Assembly (NCBI RefSeq): GCF_002872075.1
Contig: NZ_PGGU01000006.1
Coordinates: 1-64,000, forward strand
DNA: 64,000 nt
Direction of reading: 5' to 3'
Origin: Microbacterium aurantiacum
Lineage (GTDB): Bacteria; Actinomycetota; Actinomycetes; Actinomycetales; Microbacteriaceae
Shown: in pieces, positions 26,719-34,238 of the stretch
Layout of the letters: each line of letters starts with the position of its first letter
Position numbering within the stretch: the first letter of the stretch is position 1
Translations under genes and position numbers: made by a program
Notes under the pieces: generated by a model
Seen by the model: only the letters and a program-made list of their open reading frames with translations
Told to the model about the DNA's origin: nothing
Database searches by the model: none

Positions 26719-27804
26719 TCACGGGACCTCGCAGGTGGGCAGCGAATCCACGTCGCCGCCGCCGGCGATCACCGCCAGCGCCTCGAGGGAATCGTCGAGC
26801 GTCGCGGTGCGGATCACCTGCAGCCCGCTGGGCACGTGGTCGACGACGTCGTCGCAGTTGGCCTCGGGAGCGAGGAAGTACTCCGCCCCGGCGTCGCGCG
26901 CGCCGTAGAGCTTCTGCCGGATGCCGCCGATCGGGCCGACCGTGCCGTCGGCCTCGATGGTCCCGGTGCCGGCGATGTCCTCTCCCCCGTTGAGCTCGCC
27001 GGGGGTCAACGTGTCGATGATGCCGAGGGCGAACATCATCCCGGCGCTGGGACCGCCGACGTTGTCGAGCTGGATGGCGACCTCGAACGGGAAGTCGTAT
27101 TCGGTCTTCAGGGAGATCCCGATCACCCACGTCGTGTTCTCGCCCTCGGTGCGCTTCTCCGGGGTGAGGGCGACCGATCGCTCCTCCCCGCCGCGGAGCA
27201 CCGTGAGCTCGACGGGTTCACCCTCGGCATCCTGGATAGCCTGGCGCAGCACCTTCGCGGAGGTGACCGCCTCCCCGCCGATCGCGGTGATCACGTCATC
27301 CGGCTCGAGCACCCCGTCGGCGGGGGTGCCCTCGACCGCTTCGACGACGTGGACGCTCGCACCGGTGTCGTAGCCCAGTTCGCCCAGTGCCGCGGCCGTC
27401 GCCTCGTGCTGCGAGTCGACCATCAGCACGGCGTTGTGCTCGTCGCGCTGCTCGCTGCTGACGCCCTCGGGGAACACCGAGTCCAGCGGCACGACGGCGC
27501 GCGACGAGTCCGTCCACGCCAGCGCCAGTTCGAACCAGCTGGGGGTGCGCTCGCGATTGCCGATGACCTGCACCGTCGTGAGGTCGAGAGTTCCCGCGGT
27601 CTCGAAGGTCTCGGCACCGTCGATCCGGATGAGCGGAACCTGCTCGCCGTCCTTGCCGGCAGCCGTCCCGAGGGTGTCGTAGACCGGCCCAGGGCGCTGG
27701 ATCACGTAGGGCGTGGGCAGGAAGGTCAGCACGACCAGCGCGACGAGCGCGACGATCAAGGCCCAGACACCCAGTCCGGGCTTCGCAGACCGGAATCTGT
27801 CCAC
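26719..27804 (-). CDS. YlbL-type membrane-anchored PDZ/Lon-like serine protease
   Basis: A 361-residue protein with one N-terminal membrane span (12-31), a PDZ domain at about 140-210 and a C-terminal Lon (S16) proteolytic domain. The Ser-Lys dyad is visible as Ser253 in VGGPSAGMMF and Lys298 in GIRQKLYGA. There is no ATPase domain, so it is not a true Lon. The GTG at 27802-27804 is taken as start because GGAGG lies 6 nt upstream; the frame stays open to a TTG at 27876. It is divergent from the Zincin_2 gene over 118 bp. The substrate is unknown. Confidence 0.93.
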   Translation of the reverse strand: MDRFRSAKPGLGVWALIVALVALVVLTFLPTPYVIQRPGPVYDTLGTAAGKDGEQVPLIRIDGAETFETAGTLDLTTVQVIGNRERTPSWFELALAWTDSSRAVVPLDSVFPEGVSSEQRDEHNAVLMVDSQHEATAAALGELGYDTGASVHVVEAVEGTPADGVLEPDDVITAIGGEAVTSAKVLRQAIQDAEGEPVELTVLRGGEERSVALTPEKRTEGENTTWVIGISLKTEYDFPFEVAIQLDNVGGPSAGMMFALGIIDTLTPGELNGGEDIAGTGTIEADGTVGPIGGIRQKLYGARDAGAEYFLAPEANCDDVVDHVPSGLQVIRTATLDDSLEALAVIAGGGDVDSLPTCEVP

Positions 27805-27922
27805 AGTGATCCTCCGTCGTTCGCGGGCGGCGTACAGCGATCTGCCCGCGTCGGGGTCACGTGCAGAAACCTGCAACTAGCGTAGATGCCACGGCTATCG
27901 GCGTGCTGAGAGGGCGAGCGAC

Positions 27923-29359
27923 ATGGCAGACAACGACCCCACCCCCGAGGACTTCCAGGAGTTCCTCCGACGGATGCTGTCCGGCCAGGGTGCCGGCGAC
28001 ATCGACCCGGAGGCGCTGCAGGGCGCCTTCGCCGGCATGGAGGGCCTGCAACTGGACCCGGCGATGATGTCGACGATCATGTCGCAACTGCAGGGGGCAT
28101 TCGGCGGCGACGCGTGGGAGAACGCGCTGCGTCAGGCTCTGCACATCGCGAACCGCGACGGCCAGGGCGTCACCGATGGCTCGCGCACCTCGCTCGTCGA
28201 CGCGTTCGCCCTGGCGAACCTGTGGCTCGGCGAGGCGACGACGATCTCGGAACTCGCGGAGGCGCCGAAGGCGATGACCCGCGGTGAGTGGGTCGAGGCG
28301 ACACTGCCGGTGTGGAAGGAGATCGCCGACCCGGTGTCGACGAGCATCGCCGACGCCCTCACCACGGCGCTCGACACGCAGGTGCCCGAGGAGATGCGCG
28401 GTCTCGTGCAGGGGGCGGGCAAGCTCATGCGCGGTCTCGGCGGCTCGGTGTTCGCCGCCCAGTTCGGCCAGGTGCTCGGCAACCTGTCGCTCGAGGTCGT
28501 CTCGGGCGGCGACGTCGGCATTCCGGTGCTGCCGGCCGGCACCGCAGCGGTGATCCCGCAGAATCTCACCGCTTTCGGCGAGGGGCTCGAGATCCCCGAG
28601 GATCAGATCGCGCTGTATCTCGCGACGCGGGAGCTCGCCCACGCACGCCTGTACCGCCATGCGAAATGGCTCCACCTGCACGTGATGGCTCAGATCACCG
28701 ATTTCGCTCGCGGTGTCACCGTCGACGTCGACGCGCTGGAAGACGTCGCCAGCCGGCTCGACCCATCGAATCCCGAGGAACTGCGCGCCGCCATCGAAGG
28801 CGGCGCGCTGCTGCCCACGCAGACCGAGGCACAGCGTGAGGCGCTGACCCGGCTGGAGAATCTCGTCGCGACCATCGACGGCTGGGTCGACGTGGTCACA
28901 GCCCAGGCGACCTCGCGTCTTCCCGACGGCGCCCGCCTCGCCGAGGCTGCTCGTCGCCGTCGCGCGGTCGGCGGCCCGGCCGAGGACGCCCTCGGTGCAC
29001 TGGTCGGGCTGAAGCTGCGGCCGCGACGGATGCGCGAGGCGGTCGCCATGTGGCAGGCCGTTACGGATGCCGTCGGCACGGCCGCTCGTGACTCGCTCTG
29101 GGACTACCCCGATCTCATGCCCACGGCCGAGGACATCGACGACCCCAGCGCGCTGGTGGCCCGGCTGCAGGCGGTCGCCCGCGGTGAGGAGCCGGCAGCC
29201 GACGAGTTCGACGAGGCACTCGCGCGTCTGCTCGACGGCGATGACTTCACCGGCGATACGGAAGCGGAACCGGGATCCGAGGGCACCGCGGACCCGGGAG
29301 GTTCCGGCGAGGACACGCCAGAGGACGAGCACGGGAACGGCGGGGAAAGGCCGGTCTGA
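27923..29359 (+). CDS. Zincin_2-family protein (putative zinc metalloprotease, degenerate motif)
   Basis: A 478-residue protein of the DUF2342/Zincin_2 group, once linked by annotation to F420 biosynthesis (Rv3195-like). The metalloprotease helix region reads ATRELAHARLYRHAKWL (234-250). The classical HExxH is R236-E-L-A-H240, so the first His is Arg here. The C-terminal 60 residues are acidic and low-complexity. Whether it binds zinc or cleaves peptides cannot be decided from sequence. The ATG has a GAGAGGGCGAGCGAC ribosome-site region. It stands between a membrane protease and an orphan leader-binding-like protein. Confidence 0.85.
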   Translation: MADNDPTPEDFQEFLRRMLSGQGAGDIDPEALQGAFAGMEGLQLDPAMMSTIMSQLQGAFGGDAWENALRQALHIANRDGQGVTDGSRTSLVDAFALANLWLGEATTISELAEAPKAMTRGEWVEATLPVWKEIADPVSTSIADALTTALDTQVPEEMRGLVQGAGKLMRGLGGSVFAAQFGQVLGNLSLEVVSGGDVGIPVLPAGTAAVIPQNLTAFGEGLEIPEDQIALYLATRELAHARLYRHAKWLHLHVMAQITDFARGVTVDVDALEDVASRLDPSNPEELRAAIEGGALLPTQTEAQREALTRLENLVATIDGWVDVVTAQATSRLPDGARLAEAARRRRAVGGPAEDALGALVGLKLRPRRMREAVAMWQAVTDAVGTAARDSLWDYPDLMPTAEDIDDPSALVARLQAVARGEEPAADEFDEALARLLDGDDFTGDTEAEPGSEGTADPGGSGEDTPEDEHGNGGERPV

Positions 29360-29464
29360 ACGGGGACTCTCCACTCGTCCTCCCCAGAGCGGGAGCGGCG
29401 GCAAGTTGTCCACGGATGGCTGTTCTGCGTCCTGCGCCTGCTCGCAGGTCGTGAGAATCGGGGT

Positions 29465-30334
29465 ATGTCCCCGCTCACCCCGAAGACGATCACCCGCCTC
29501 GATCCGTCTGCTCCTCTGCTCTGGCGCGACGAGCGGACGCTGCAACTCGGCGTCGAGGGGAATGTGCGCATCGAGGTGGTCGGCATCTGGGTCGAAGCGC
29601 TGCTCGCGAGGATGTGCGCCGGGTTCCAGCGCCGCGCCTTCGACGTGATCGCGCACGCCGCCGGGGCGCCACGGGACGAGGCGCGGATGCTGCTGCGACG
29701 CCTGCACCCGCTCCTCATCGACGATCCAGCGACTCCACCGGAAGTCTGGGTGGAGGGCATCAACATCACCGACGCCCGCTGCGATCATCGGATGCGGGAT
29801 GCTCTCGGCGACGAGGGGCTGTCGTTCGGGGTGCGTGGCGATCCGGATGCCGTCGGCGTCATCCTCGTGGAGGGAGCGGCGGCCGCGCTCCAGCTCGCTC
29901 CGTACCTGAGCGCGGACATCCCGCATCTGCCGGTGTCGTTCGAGAGGGGTCGGGTGACCGTCGGGCCGCTGGTGCTGCCCGGCGTCACGCCGTGCCTGTC
30001 GTGCCGCGACGGCCATGAGCGCGATCGCGATCCGGCCTGGCCTCGGCTGCACGCCCAGTTGATCGGCCGCGACTGCGGCCCCATCCCCGCCGTGCGCGTC
30101 GCGGAGGCCGCTGCTCTCGTCTCCCGCATCCTGTCATCGCCCGAGGGCGACTCCTCACCGACCGCTCAGGTCACTGCGGACGGCGCCCGCGAGTGGAGTT
30201 CGGTGACGTTTCACGAAGAATGCCGGTGCCGCGAGCGGTCGTTCCCATCTCAGCGAGAAAACGCGATGGCGCCCTCTCCCCTCGTCCTGCCGCTCGCGAC
30301 CACGACAGCGACAGCGTTCGCGCAGCCCGCGTGA
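29465..30334 (+). CDS. orphan TOMM leader-binding/ThiF-like protein
   Basis: A 289-residue protein resembling actinobacterial ThiF-family or TOMM precursor leader-binding proteins. Its first 35 residues (LDPSAPLLWRDERTLQLG) match the start of such peptide-recognition domains, then a winged-helix-like stretch (about 50-100) and a degenerate E1-like region. Four Cys in CLSC (177, 180) and CRC (253, 255) form a probable zinc site. No ATP-binding glycine loop is obvious. No RiPP precursor or YcaO gene lies nearby. The 3' end overlaps the convergent helicase gene by 164 bp, and that overlap encodes the last two Cys. The name is by resemblance, not proof. Confidence 0.6.
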   Translation: MSPLTPKTITRLDPSAPLLWRDERTLQLGVEGNVRIEVVGIWVEALLARMCAGFQRRAFDVIAHAAGAPRDEARMLLRRLHPLLIDDPATPPEVWVEGINITDARCDHRMRDALGDEGLSFGVRGDPDAVGVILVEGAAAALQLAPYLSADIPHLPVSFERGRVTVGPLVLPGVTPCLSCRDGHERDRDPAWPRLHAQLIGRDCGPIPAVRVAEAAALVSRILSSPEGDSSPTAQVTADGAREWSSVTFHEECRCRERSFPSQRENAMAPSPLVLPLATTTATAFAQPA

Positions 30335-31913
30335 CCCCGACATAGGCGAGACGCCGCTCTTCGTCGACGGCCTCGAACGTCGTCGCATACGAGATCGGCA
30401 GCGCGCCCTCCGCCCATCCGGCGAGGTGCACGTGCGGCCACTCGAGCCCCTTCGCGGCGTGCAACGTCGACAGCGTCACGGTGTGCATCGTGGGCTCGTG
30501 CTGATCCTTCGCCCTCGCCATCAGGGCATCGCTGAAGGAGCGCAGATTCGCGTCCGGACCCGCCTCCTCCGCCAGCCGGAGGATCGCGCGGCGCGCCTCC
30601 CAGCCGTCGCGCTGTGCCCCTCCGGCAGCGGGCGGCTCCTCGGTGAGGCCGAGTTCGCGGAGCACCTTCTCGACGTTCCCGAGGAAGTCCCGCTCGGTCG
30701 GCGCGACCGCTGCTCCTCGGAGCGCAAGGATGGCCTGCCGCACCTCGGGCATCGCGAAGAATCGCGTTCCTCCGAGGACCGTCGTCGGAATGCCCGCCGC
30801 CCCCAGTGCCTGCTGCAGGGCTGCGGACTGGGCATGCGCCCGGTAGAGCACTGCGATGTCCGCCGGTGACGCACCGCCGGCGATCCTTGCGGCGATCGCC
30901 GCAGCAACTCCGGTGGCCTCCTCCGTCTCGGTGTCGTAGGCCGTGACCGTCGGAGCGTCGGCGGTGAACGAGTCCCGAGCGGGGACGAGCTCCAAGGCTC
31001 CGGGGCGGCCGCGCATCAGCGCGTTGGCCGCCGTGAGGATCGGCGGCTGCGAACGGTAGTTGGTCTCCAGGCGCACCACGGTCGCGTCCGGATATCGCCG
31101 GCCGAACTCCAGCAGGAAGCGCTGCTCGGCGCCGGCGAAGGAGTAGATCGTCTGACTCGCGTCTCCCACCACGCAGAGGTCGCGCCGGTCCCCCAGCCAC
31201 AGTTCCAGGAGCCGATTCTGCAGCGGGGACACGTCCTGATACTCGTCGACCGTGAAGTGGCGATACTGCTCGTGGACGGATGCCGCGACGCGCGGCTCCG
31301 CCTCCAGCATCCCTGCGCACGCCAGCAGCACGTCCTCGAAGTCGAGCTGACGCCGCTCGTCCTTCAGCACCTCGTACGCGCGCTGCAACTCCGCTAGCTG
31401 AGTCGCGTCCACGCCGTTCACGGTGCGCCCGAGCGCCGCGTGCTGCTCGATGGAGAGCATCGAGACTTTGCGCCACTCGATCTCCGAGGCGATGTCCCGA
31501 AGCGTGGCGGTGTTGGGTCGCATCCGGAGGCCGTCGGCCGCCTGGCCGAGCAGCCGCACCTTGTTGTCGATGATCGACGGGGCGGGTGAACCCGCCAGGG
31601 TCGGCCAGAAGAAGTTGAGCTGCGCGAGGGCGGTGGCGTGGAACGTGCGGGCGGCGACGCCCTCGACCCCGAGTGCGCGCAGCCGACCTCGGAGCTCACC
31701 GGCGGCCTTCGCCGTGAATGTCACCGCCATCACGCGCGACGGCGAGTACGTGCCGGTGTCGACGCCGTGCGCGATCCGGTGCGTGATCACCCGGGTCTTT
31801 CCGGTTCCGGCTCCGGCGAGGACCGCGACGGGGCCGCGCAGCACAGACGCCGCCTCACGCTGCCGTGCATCGAGAGCCGCCAGAGCTCCGCCGACGGCCT
31901 CGGGTTCGCTCAC
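30171..31913 (-). CDS. uvrD2: UvrD/Rep family DNA helicase (UvrD2-like, without HRDC)
   Basis: A 580-residue superfamily 1A helicase, an ATP-driven 3'-to-5' translocase. Walker A GAGTGKT (34-40), motif II VDEYQD near 224, motif III GDASQTIYSFAGA, motif IV LETNYRS and motif VI RRLAYVGVTRA near 528 are all intact. Mycobacterial UvrD2 has an HRDC domain and a tetracysteine module after the motor; this protein ends soon after PSRFLAEM, so those are absent. The GTG start overlaps the nudC stop by 4 bp. The 3' end overlaps the ThiF-like gene by 164 bp in convergent orientation. Confidence 0.92.
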   Translation of the reverse strand: MSEPEAVGGALAALDARQREAASVLRGPVAVLAGAGTGKTRVITHRIAHGVDTGTYSPSRVMAVTFTAKAAGELRGRLRALGVEGVAARTFHATALAQLNFFWPTLAGSPAPSIIDNKVRLLGQAADGLRMRPNTATLRDIASEIEWRKVSMLSIEQHAALGRTVNGVDATQLAELQRAYEVLKDERRQLDFEDVLLACAGMLEAEPRVAASVHEQYRHFTVDEYQDVSPLQNRLLELWLGDRRDLCVVGDASQTIYSFAGAEQRFLLEFGRRYPDATVVRLETNYRSQPPILTAANALMRGRPGALELVPARDSFTADAPTVTAYDTETEEATGVAAAIAARIAGGASPADIAVLYRAHAQSAALQQALGAAGIPTTVLGGTRFFAMPEVRQAILALRGAAVAPTERDFLGNVEKVLRELGLTEEPPAAGGAQRDGWEARRAILRLAEEAGPDANLRSFSDALMARAKDQHEPTMHTVTLSTLHAAKGLEWPHVHLAGWAEGALPISYATTFEAVDEERRLAYVGVTRAARTLSLSWSRAAGRGERAPSRFLAEMGTTARGTGILRETSPNSTRGRRPQ

Positions 31914-32836
31914 GTCCGATCCTCGTACCAGTCGCGGATCAGCGCCCGGGCGATCGAAGCCGAACCGGGCAACCCGACAGGTCCCCTGCCCTCGAGCGCC
32001 GAACCGATCTCTGCCCGGGTGAACCAGCGGACGTCGATGATCTCCTCACCGTCGGCGCGTGCGACGGACTCGTCCTCGACGACCGCGCGGAAGCCGATCA
32101 TCAGCGAACGCGGATACGGCCACGATTGCGAGGAGATGTAGCGGATCGCGGTGAGGCGCACGCCCGCCTCCTCTTCGATCTCCCGGTGAACGACCTGCTC
32201 CAGGGACTCTCCGGCCTCGGCGAACCCCGCGAAGCAGGAGTACATGCGGCCGCCCCAGTTCGCGTTGGCTCCGAGCAGCAGCCTCTCGCCGTCCACGCTC
32301 TCGACGGCGACGATCACGGCCGGATCGGTGCGCGGGAAATGCTCCCGGCCGCAGGATCGGCACCGACGAGACCAGCCGGCCTGGATCACGTCGGTGGCGT
32401 TTCCGCAGGCGGGGCAGAAAGGCGCATCCCGCAGCCACCCGGCGAGCGCGACCGCTTCGACCAGGAGTGCGACGTCAGCCGCATGGAGCCGTCCGGCGAT
32501 GTCCCGCAGACCCAGCCAGGTCTCCTCGGGCGCGGCGTCGATCGTTGCGGAGTCATCGGCGGTGGCGGCGAGCAGCACCGCTGCTCCGGCATCGTCGCGG
32601 CCGAGAAGCGCCCAGGTGGCGTCTCCGACCTCGGCCGGCGCAGCCAGCACGAGAGTGGGCGCCGGCTCTTCCGAAGGCGCGGCGCCGGCGGGAGGAGCAT
32701 CGGGAAGGGCCACGCGAACACGGCCGTCGCGCACCACGAGCACCCGCGTGTTCGCGTCCGCGCGCAGACGATCGATGACGTCGGTCTCGGTGCGGATCTC
32801 GGCCGCACGGTCGAGGGTCGGACCCTGGATGATCAT
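31910..32836 (-). CDS. nudC: NAD(+) diphosphatase NudC
   Basis: NudC hydrolyses NADH/NAD to NMN(H) and AMP and can remove NAD caps from RNA. The 308-residue protein has a zinc ribbon with CPAC and CRSC pairs (about 140-165), a Nudix box GFAEAGESLEQVVHREIEEE followed by AG, and the family-specific SQxWPxPxS motif as SQSWPYPRS. An AGAGAGGGAGTCG ribosome site precedes the ATG. It overlaps the helicase start by 4 bp, so the pair forms one operon, as nudC-uvrD2 do in Mycobacterium. It is divergent from an APH-like gene. Confidence 0.96.
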   Translation of the reverse strand: MIIQGPTLDRAAEIRTETDVIDRLRADANTRVLVVRDGRVRVALPDAPPAGAAPSEEPAPTLVLAAPAEVGDATWALLGRDDAGAAVLLAATADDSATIDAAPEETWLGLRDIAGRLHAADVALLVEAVALAGWLRDAPFCPACGNATDVIQAGWSRRCRSCGREHFPRTDPAVIVAVESVDGERLLLGANANWGGRMYSCFAGFAEAGESLEQVVHREIEEEAGVRLTAIRYISSQSWPYPRSLMIGFRAVVEDESVARADGEEIIDVRWFTRAEIGSALEGRGPVGLPGSASIARALIRDWYEDRT

Positions 32837-32888
32837 CGACTCCCTCTCTCACGGGCGTGGCGAGGGCGGGACCGCCCCTGCACCGACC

Positions 32889-32894
32889 TACCCT
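32889..32894 (+). promoter_or_regulatory. putative -10 box of leaderless APH-like gene
   Basis: TACCCT ends 6 nt before the ATG at 32901, in a 64-bp divergent gap with nudC. Confidence 0.45.
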
Positions 32895-32900
32895 GGGGGC

Positions 32901-34238
32901 ATGGCACGCTCTCCTTTCACTCTAGCCGCGGCGGTGACGGCCGCATTGCCCGGGGCGGACGTGACGGGTGCACGCCCGCTGACCGCCGACGGCGACGCCC
33001 GTTTCGACTCCGCTGTCGTCACGCTCGGCGACCGGCGCGAACTCGCGATCCGCGTGGCGGACGACGACGAGACCGCGCGCGAACTCGCCGCCGAGGCGAT
33101 CGCGCTGCGTGCCCTCACCGCAGGGGCCCGCGCCATGCTGCCCTTCCGGGCGCCGGAGTACATCGGCGAGACGCGTGTCGGTGATGGCCGCGCGCTCGTC
33201 ACCGAGCTGCTTCCGGGGTTCCAGATCGAGGCCCCGCAGGTTCCTGGCGGCCCGGGTGCGGCCGAGTCGATGGGTGCCGCGATCGCCGCCGTCCACGGGA
33301 TGCCGGTCTCGGTCGTCCGCGGCGCCGGCCTGTCCACGCGTTCCGCGGAGGAGGGCCGTGATGAAGTGCGCCGGCTCGTGGACACCGCGGCCGCGACCGG
33401 GCGGGTGCCCGCGAGGCTCACGGTGCGCTGGCGGGAGGCCGTCGCCGACGACGATCTGTGGCGGTTCGAGGCCACGGTCGTGCTCGGCGGATTGCAGTCG
33501 ACGTCGTTCCTGTTCGAGGACGACCCTGAACTCGGGCCGCGGGTCACCGGACTGGTCGGCTGGCACGGGTTGTCGGTCGGGGATCCGGCCGTCGACCTGG
33601 CGTGGCTCTCGGCCGCGCCGGAAGCGGCCGCCGATGTGCACGCCTCGTATGCGCGTGCCGCGGGACGGGTGCCCGATTCTTCGCTCGAGGTGCGGGCGCG
33701 CCTGCTCGCAGAGCTGGAGTTCGCGCGCTGGCTCGCCCATGGAGACTCTCTGCGCCGTGCGGACATCGTCGATGATGCGGCCGCTCTCCTGGAGGCCCTC
33801 GCCGCCGGTCTCCGCGACGACGACAGAAGTGTGATCGCGGCGCGGAGCGAGGGCGTGGACTCGGCGCTCGACGCCCTCGACCGCGTCCCCGCCGCGGCGG
33901 CCGTCGCCGTCGACACCTCGATGCAGACCGACGCCTACAACCCCGACGACCTCTGGCACGATCCGGATGCGACGGGTTCGATCCCTCCTCTCGACGGATC
34001 CCCTGCGACCGAGGACGCATCGGATGCGCCCGCTGATCGGAGAGCTGAGATGCCGAACGTCGAAACCGAGGATCTGTCGGACGTCGTTGATTCAGGACTG
34101 TTCCGGATGGAGGACGTCGATCAGGCAGCTCCTGAGCGCGACGACCACGATCGCTCCACGGCCACCGGCGATTCGGACGAGGCTCAACGTGCCGCTCGAG
34201 CCGCGCTCCAGCGCTGGAAGAGTTCCTCCTCCGAGTAG
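32901..34238 (+). CDS. APH/choline-kinase-like phosphotransferase family protein
   Basis: A 445-residue protein whose first 290 residues resemble the aminoglycoside/macrolide phosphotransferase fold: ATP-site strands with RRELAIRVADD, ALVTELLPGF in the hinge and GLVGWHGLSVGDPAVDLAWL near residue 220, corresponding to the metal-binding DxG and following DPAxDLA region. The canonical DxG is altered to GWHG. The C-terminal 150 residues are acidic, disordered and Asp/Ser rich. Resistance should not be inferred; family members occupy this position in other actinobacterial genomes. The 3' end overlaps adnB by 55 bp, convergent. Confidence 0.75.
   Translation: MARSPFTLAAAVTAALPGADVTGARPLTADGDARFDSAVVTLGDRRELAIRVADDDETARELAAEAIALRALTAGARAMLPFRAPEYIGETRVGDGRALVTELLPGFQIEAPQVPGGPGAAESMGAAIAAVHGMPVSVVRGAGLSTRSAEEGRDEVRRLVDTAAATGRVPARLTVRWREAVADDDLWRFEATVVLGGLQSTSFLFEDDPELGPRVTGLVGWHGLSVGDPAVDLAWLSAAPEAAADVHASYARAAGRVPDSSLEVRARLLAELEFARWLAHGDSLRRADIVDDAAALLEALAAGLRDDDRSVIAARSEGVDSALDALDRVPAAAAVAVDTSMQTDAYNPDDLWHDPDATGSIPPLDGSPATEDASDAPADRRAEMPNVETEDLSDVVDSGLFRMEDVDQAAPERDDHDRSTATGDSDEAQRAARAALQRWKSSSSE

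Noticed and set aside
23716..27885. A 1389-codon open frame on the plus strand
   Set aside because: It is antisense to the UPF0182 and PDZ-Lon genes. Its His/Arg/Asp/Val-rich composition is the usual artefact of GC-rich third positions.
29405..29413. TTGTCCACG, resembling a DnaA box
   Set aside because: A single site with one mismatch and no cluster, AT-rich unwinding region or dnaA gene nearby.
29416..29454. A 12-codon ORF before the ThiF-like gene, considered as a RiPP precursor
   Set aside because: MAVLRPAPARRS has no Cys/Ser/Thr-rich core or leader, no ribosome site, and such short frames are expected by chance.
32901..34238. Antibiotic resistance by the APH-like protein
   Set aside because: The metal-site motif is altered and the gene occupies a conserved housekeeping neighbourhood; the fold alone does not indicate resistance.
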